From an uncultured Pseudomonadota bacterium (lineage in GTDB: Bacteria; Desulfobacterota_B; Binatia; UBA9968), in the NCBI GenBank assembly GCA_946478635.1, contig CAMLCX010000156.1:1-9691 (forward strand): a stretch of DNA of 9,691 nucleotides. The letters run 5' to 3'. The position numbers were made by a program, and so were the translations under genes. How positions within the stretch are numbered: the stretch's first letter is position 1; every line of letters starts with the position of its first letter. This document shows positions 6,553 to 9,691 of the stretch, in pieces. The notes beneath the pieces are model-generated. The model saw only the letters and a list, made by a program, of their open reading frames with translations, was not told the origin of the DNA and made no database searches.

Positions 6553-7851
6553 TTAAGGTCCCTGCCGCAATATCTTTAGCGCAAGCGCTTTGTTTTCCGA
6601 GTACCAGAGGTTGCCCAGGTGTCCTCCGTACGGATAAAGCGTCATTTGGTCACCCAATGCCTCTTTGAGTTCTTCGATGGACTTCTTTTCGGCTAAGAAA
6701 TCATCGGCGTTGTGCGTGATATGCACTTTTGAATTGCCCCGTAGCCGATCAAGAATCCTTGCCAAGGATCCTCTATTGATGAAGGTTTCCAAAGCAGCTT
6801 CGGGCTCTCTCGCGTGAAGTCTCCACAAGGGCACTGCGACCTTTTCGTTGTAATCCGTGAACGTGAAACTCTTGGCCTCCTGAAGGCGTCTCCGCATCTG
6901 GCCTTTGGGCGCGCTAAGAATCTTTTGGTCGTGCAGGACTTGCGTGACATAGACGAGCTCGGAAAGCTGGCTCTGGAGATTCTCGGCAATCAAAAATTGC
7001 AGTTCTTCGGCCGTGAAACCGGCGAACTTCTTGGCCAATCTGTCAAAAATCTCCGGGTTGTCGCGTCTTTCTTCGGAAAATGATTGCACGATCGCGACGG
7101 CTCTCGCGATGATCGCTTGAGACTTGTCTCTGCCGAATTTGTTCTGCAACGCGTTCCATTCATCCAGTTTTCTGACGGCATAAAAGAGATCGACGGGCGG
7201 ATTGACGAGAAGATACTTTGCTATACCGATTTTACGCTCGTCATCATCGACGACGCTCAGGTAAGCCCCTTGCAGTGCCCCGAGACTGACTCCCATAAAA
7301 CTGATTGCGGTAACTTTGAGATCGTAGCGCTCCTTCACGGTCGCAAGAGATTTTTGCATGACTTCATACAAATCGCGGGCGTCGTCCGGAGCGAAGCCCG
7401 GCGCACCGCTTCGGCTCGCGGCCAATGCAAAATTCCAGCTCATCGGCGAGGGCAGAATGACGATATGGTTACCCTCTTTATAGAAGAGGCTGGCTAAATA
7501 AGGGCCAACCCCAAAGTAGGCATTGGAGCCGATGCCGGCGAGAATGAAGATCAAAGGCGCCGGGCGATTTTGGCGATAGAGCGCGATACTCACGTCGCCG
7601 CGTCCTTCGAGCGACGGCAGCTTATTTCTGCCGGGAAGCCCCGGTACATGGACCACTTCCGAATTCACCCTAGGAGTGGCGCCATCGTCGCTCAAAATCG
7701 CGGTGGTGGCAGTCGCAATATACGGATCGCGATACGGATACGCGTACTCTGCTGCTGCGATCGAGTCCGATGAAAACAATACTAACGCCAATATGACGTA
7801 CGTAAGATGAACGAGACGCCTGCACCGGTAATGTTTGTTAGATGTTCGCAT
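6553..7851 (-). CDS. Exported serine alpha/beta hydrolase with large cap region
   Basis: Probable secreted or periplasmic esterase/peptidase-like hydrolase. The ATG at 7851 gives 432 residues and is preferred: it has AAGGG upstream and places a normal Sec signal peptide at the very N-terminus (MRTSNKHYRCRR, then VHLTYVILALVLFSSDSIAAA). The further ATG at 7908 would add 19 polar residues and lacks a ribosome site. In the 432-residue numbering, LAGIGSN (about 104-110) looks like the oxyanion-hole strand, GVSLG (187-191) is the nucleophile elbow with Ser189, HNADD (380-384) supplies the likely Asp, and GGHLGN (409-414) the His411. Nearly 195 residues separate Ser from Asp, more than in simple esterases, implying a helical cap. 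The substrate is unknown. The gene is divergent from the membrane-protein gene at 8004 and convergent with the zinc-finger gene. Confidence 0.82.
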   Translation of the reverse strand: MRTSNKHYRCRRLVHLTYVILALVLFSSDSIAAAEYAYPYRDPYIATATTAILSDDGATPRVNSEVVHVPGLPGRNKLPSLEGRGDVSIALYRQNRPAPLIFILAGIGSNAYFGVGPYLASLFYKEGNHIVILPSPMSWNFALAASRSGAPGFAPDDARDLYEVMQKSLATVKERYDLKVTAISFMGVSLGALQGAYLSVVDDDERKIGIAKYLLVNPPVDLFYAVRKLDEWNALQNKFGRDKSQAIIARAVAIVQSFSEERRDNPEIFDRLAKKFAGFTAEELQFLIAENLQSQLSELVYVTQVLHDQKILSAPKGQMRRRLQEAKSFTFTDYNEKVAVPLWRLHAREPEAALETFINRGSLARILDRLRGNSKVHITHNADDFLAEKKSIEELKEALGDQMTLYPYGGHLGNLWYSENKALALKILRQGP

Positions 7852-8003
7852 CGTTTTCCCTTCGGTCGAACCGCTTCCGCTGGATGTAATCGGTTGAGTA
7901 TCGCCCATCGAGGGGCCAACGTATATACTTGATATTTGCCGCGGGCCGACGCGATCCGTGTGAGCCTGAGCGCCTCGTTTTACGACTCTTACAACAGCTT
8001 ATC

Positions 8004-8654
8004 ATGACAACGGCACCCAACCGACGCATTCCATACTGGCTGAAGGTGGCTTACTCCGTCTTCGTGGTCATTCTGGTGCCGAGCTACTGGGTGACTTATA
8101 GCCCGTGGAATTTTCTCTACTTCTGCGACGTCGCATTACTTGTCACCGCGGTGGCGATTTGGTTCGAAAATCCGCTGCTCATCAGCATGCAGGCGATCGC
8201 GATCACGGCGCCGCAGATGCTGTGGGTAGTGGATCTGCTGTGTCGGCTTGTTGCCGGGGTGGAAATAACCGGTGTGACGAGCTACATGCTCGATTCGAGC
8301 ATTCCGCTCTTCTTTCGCGGGCTCTCGTTGTTTCATGGTTGGTTGCCCTTTGTTCTGCTATGGCTGGTCGCGCGTTTGGGTTACGACCGCAGAGCGCTTG
8401 GATTGCAGACGGCGGCCGCGGTCGTGATCTTGCTCATTTCCTATCTTTTCGCCCCGGCGCCGCCACCCTCCGCCAGTCATCCTACGTGGGCAGTCAATAT
8501 CAACTACGTGTACGGACTCAACGACAAGCAGCCCCAGACGTATGTAGCACCCTGGCTGTGGGTCCTGTTGCTGATGGCAGTGAACGTGATTGCGTTCTAC
8601 TTACCCAGCCATTACGTGTTCCGGCGCGTCTTTAAAAGTGCCGGTCGCTTATGA
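8004..8654 (+). CDS. Conserved six-helix integral membrane protein, function unknown
   Basis: A 216-residue inner-membrane protein with about six hydrophobic segments, near residues 12-30, 36-53, 58-80, 103-123, 133-150 and 182-200. ATG 8004 is chosen because it gives the short basic N-terminus MTTAPNRRIPYW directly before helix 1; an alternative TTG at 7929 would add 25 hydrophilic residues with no support. Conserved-looking features include FRGLSLFHGWLPFVLLW (104-120), LGYDRRAL (125-132) and NINYVYGLNDKQPQTY in the loop before the last helix. I recall similar unnamed proteins in other environmental bacteria, but no function is known to me. The gene is divergent from the hydrolase gene and ends 7 bp before the start of the broken zinc-finger copy. 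Confidence 0.82.
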   Translation: MTTAPNRRIPYWLKVAYSVFVVILVPSYWVTYSPWNFLYFCDVALLVTAVAIWFENPLLISMQAIAITAPQMLWVVDLLCRLVAGVEITGVTSYMLDSSIPLFFRGLSLFHGWLPFVLLWLVARLGYDRRALGLQTAAAVVILLISYLFAPAPPPSASHPTWAVNINYVYGLNDKQPQTYVAPWLWVLLLMAVNVIAFYLPSHYVFRRVFKSAGRL

Positions 8655-8660
8655 GGTTAT

Positions 8661-8715
8661 CGACAATACAAACGGAGATCATTGCAATCCAAAATATCCC
8701 GTGCGCGGTAAGCCA
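8661..8715 (+). repeat. Direct repeat copy B (left part of broken YgiT-type copy)
   Basis: Partner of 6364-6418 in direct orientation, with about 80% identity by hand count and no gaps. The mismatches are mostly conservative at the protein level, except for the Cys-to-Ser change near its end, consistent with an old paralogue that later decayed. Confidence 0.85.
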
Positions 8716-8716
8716 G

Positions 8717-8728
8717 CCCGGATTATTC
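8717..8728 (+). repeat. Left terminal inverted repeat of the MITE-like element
   Basis: CCCGGATTATTC, a perfect reverse complement of 8945-8956. One extra base (G8716 with C8957) also pairs, but it belongs to the flanking CCAG duplication. Confidence 0.85.
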
Positions 8729-8944
8729 GCGGCAAAGCGGCGATCGAGCTGAAACCCTTGCGGAACGAAGGCAAAGCGGTTGTGCCTTTAAGATGCAAGT
8801 GGGCGACTTGCCATGAGGTCAGCAGCGAAAAGGTCAAACATCGCGCCGAGCGGGGAGGCAAAAATGAAACATTCGCGCCGGTGCCTTCCTTCCTCCAGGG
8901 TCACACCTCGATCAACGGAGTGTCGTCAGGTTTCCTCGTAGCAT

Positions 8945-8956
8945 GAATAATCCGGG
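8945..8956 (-). repeat. Right terminal inverted repeat of the MITE-like element
   Basis: GAATAATCCGGG, the exact inverse of the left end; pairing stops at the 13th base inward on both sides. CCAG follows directly and is the second copy of the target duplication. Confidence 0.85.
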
Positions 8957-9117
8957 CCAGGATGTGGGTGGAGCAAATCGGACAACTGGCTCAGAGAGAT
9001 AATTCGATTCCGAGCGAGCCCACATCGACTGGGCCTCCTCTGCATTTTTGTCGTCAGGTTTTATAGGCCGTCCCGCTCGACTCTTGTAGATCAGACCGCA
9101 CATCCAGAAATTTTCTG

Positions 9118-9147
9118 TTGACGAAATATTCCTGGCACGGCTACTGT
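9118..9147 (+). promoter_or_regulatory. Candidate promoter upstream of the amidase gene
   Basis: TTGACG (9118-9123, 5 of 6 to the -35 consensus) lies 18 bases before TACTGT (9142-9147, 3 of 6 to -10). Overlapping it, TGGCACG (9133-9139) followed after four bases by CTGTT resembles a sigma-54 -24/-12 site, with a perfect -24 element, but the essential GC at -12 is GT. Either reading puts the transcript start about 20 bases before the start codon. Confidence 0.3.
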
Positions 9148-9164
9148 TCACTGAAGAACCGCTC

Positions 9165-9173
9165 AGGAGGAGG
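9165..9173 (+). promoter_or_regulatory. Ribosome binding site AGGAGGAGG fixing a GTG start
   Basis: AGGAGG at 9165-9170 lies 7 bases before GTG 9178, and the repeat continues to 9173. It decides in favour of the GTG over the later in-frame ATG codons inside the signal peptide. Confidence 0.75.
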
Positions 9174-9177
9174 CCCC

Positions 9178-9691
9178 GTGAAAGTCCGAAATTCTCGTCG
9201 AACCCTTGCGATGCTGATCGTCGCTTTGATGCTGCTCTCGTTGGCGCCTGAATATTTGCGTCAGGCCGGCGCCCAGTCGAGTCGCTTTCACCTCGAAGAA
9301 GCGACCATCGCCGATGTCCATCGCGCCATTCGCGCAAAACAAATCACCGCGACACAGCTCGTGCAGTTATACTTCAAGCGCATCGAGGCCTATAACGGCG
9401 TCTGCGTGAAAGGCGAGGTCGATCCGGCGACCGGCTTGATGCTCGGCGATTTGACGCCGATCGAGAATGCCGGGCAGCTGAACGCCTATATGACGCTGAA
9501 CATCCGCGGCAAGCGATCCAAGACTGATACCGTCGATAACGATCCGAAAATGCCGGATGCCCTGGAAGTGGCGAAAGCGCAGGACGCCTACTTCGCGCGC
9601 ACTGGAAGATTGGTCGGGCCGCTGCACGGCATTCCCTTCGCGATCAAAGATAACTACGACACCGTCGATATGCGCACCACCGCGGGCGCGG
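9178..9691 (+). CDS. Exported amidase (amidase-signature family), N-terminal part; 3' end outside window
   Basis: Amidase-signature enzyme that hydrolyses amide bonds using a Ser-cisSer-Lys triad. The frame is open from GTG 9178 to the window end, giving 171 residues of the roughly 500 usual in the family. The N-terminus is a Sec signal peptide: MKVRNSRR, then LAMLIVALMLLSLAPEYL, with likely cleavage near AGAQ (about residue 33), so the enzyme should act in the periplasm or outside. The family entry IADVHRAIRAKQITATQLVQLYFKRI (residues 44-69) is followed by an extended loop of about 35 residues (76-112). Then comes GPLHGIPFAIKDNYDT (147-162), with Lys157 as the catalytic Lys, and RTTAGA (166-171), just before the Gly/Ser-rich signature cut off by the window edge. 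Secreted amidases of this kind are common in soil bacteria; the substrate is unknown. Confidence 0.9.
   Translation, partial: MKVRNSRRTLAMLIVALMLLSLAPEYLRQAGAQSSRFHLEEATIADVHRAIRAKQITATQLVQLYFKRIEAYNGVCVKGEVDPATGLMLGDLTPIENAGQLNAYMTLNIRGKRSKTDTVDNDPKMPDALEVAKAQDAYFARTGRLVGPLHGIPFAIKDNYDTVDMRTTAGA

Larger units (their letters stand above)
8717..8956. mobile_element. MITE-like 240-bp non-autonomous element with 12-bp inverted termini and 4-bp target duplication
   Basis: The left end CCCGGATTATTC (8717-8728) and the right end GAATAATCCGGG (8945-8956) are exact reverse complements. The element is flanked on both sides by CCAG (8713-8716 and 8957-8960), a plausible 4-bp target duplication. The gap in the zinc-finger homology falls at this point, giving independent proof of insertion. 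No transposase can be coded in 240 bp and no convincing ORF is seen inside, so mobilisation would need a transposase from elsewhere. An internal 6-bp hairpin, GCAAGT/ACTTGC, lies at 8795-8811. Ends beginning CC and a short 4-5 bp duplication are compatible with the IS1380 family, but I cannot confirm the family. A shortened IS remnant is an alternative. Confidence 0.8.
8661..9008 (+). pseudogene. Decayed second copy of the YgiT-type zinc-finger gene, split by an insertion
   Basis: In the frame matching the intact gene, 8660-8716 reads STIQTEIIAIQNIPCAVSQ, against TTIKTDLLEIQNIPCTVCQ in the intact copy. After the inserted element, 8971-8997 reads EQIGQLAQR, against EQIGQLVQK. With the 244-bp insertion removed, the join reads GCCAG-GATGTGGG and aligns with GCCAAGAGTGCGGACAG of the intact gene with two single-base gaps, so it is also frameshifted. 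One zinc-ligand Cys has become Ser. The 5' part, including the first Cys pair, is missing or unrecognisable, because the homology begins 7 bp after the stop of the preceding gene. The copy cannot make a functional zinc finger. Confidence 0.8.

Noticed and set aside
7084..7497. 137-residue + strand ORF opposite the alpha/beta hydrolase
   Set aside because: Antisense shadow; the - strand frame has signal peptide and catalytic motifs.
7921..7929. GTATATAC palindrome as a divergent promoter for the hydrolase and membrane-protein genes
   Set aside because: No -35-like element at a proper distance on either strand; only AT-richness supports it.
8590..8946. 118-residue ORF on the + strand crossing the end of the membrane-protein gene and the MITE-like element
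   Set aside because: It overlaps the last part of a convincing gene in another frame, runs through the zinc-finger remnant out of its frame, and ends at the element terminus. Composition shows no domain.
8921..9061. 13-bp direct repeat TGTCGTCAGGTTT at 8921-8933 and 9049-9061
   Set aside because: One exact 13-mer repeat is expected by chance in a window of this size; flanks do not match, although one copy lies inside the mobile element.

Overview
The window is a piece of a bacterial chromosome of about 55% GC by eye. Genes are mostly on the + strand, separated by 30-400 bp gaps. The mix of an orphan iron(III)-type solute-binding protein beside an amidohydrolase, a DUF1326/DUF2182 pair with a heme-less sulfite-oxidase-type molybdoenzyme, and an exported amidase is typical of uncultured soil or subsurface lineages such as Binatota, Tectomicrobia-like or other deltaproteobacterial groups. 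That placement is an inference from gene content and is weak. No rRNA, tRNA, CRISPR array, phage gene or complete transposase gene is seen.

Layout: (1) 1-480 is the 3' half of gap (glyceraldehyde-3-phosphate dehydrogenase). A 240-bp gap follows, with a plausible promoter. (2) About 730-2926 holds an exported periplasmic solute-binding protein and an ACMSD/amidohydrolase-2 type metal hydrolase, 82 bp apart and probably co-transcribed. (3) After a roughly 390-bp AT-rich leader with several small hairpins, 3320-6200 carries four same-strand genes: a Cys-rich DUF1326 protein, a DUF2182 polytopic membrane protein, a sulfite-oxidase-family molybdopterin enzyme without an export signal, and a 67-residue two-helix membrane protein. 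This is the best candidate for an uncharacterised functional system here. (4) 6315-6524 is a small YgiT-type zinc-finger protein with no toxin partner. (5) 6553-7851 (- strand) is an exported serine alpha/beta hydrolase with a large cap, divergent from a six-helix membrane protein at 8004-8654. (6) 9178 to the window end is the N-terminal third of an exported amidase-signature enzyme.

The most informative structural observation is at 8661-9008. This stretch is a decayed second copy of the YgiT-type zinc-finger gene at 6315. It is split by a 240-bp element (8717-8956) with 12-bp perfect terminal inverted repeats and a 4-bp target duplication (CCAG), so it looks like a MITE. The intact gene and its broken copy stand in direct orientation on either side of the hydrolase/membrane-protein pair, which suggests a past duplication or insertion at this locus.
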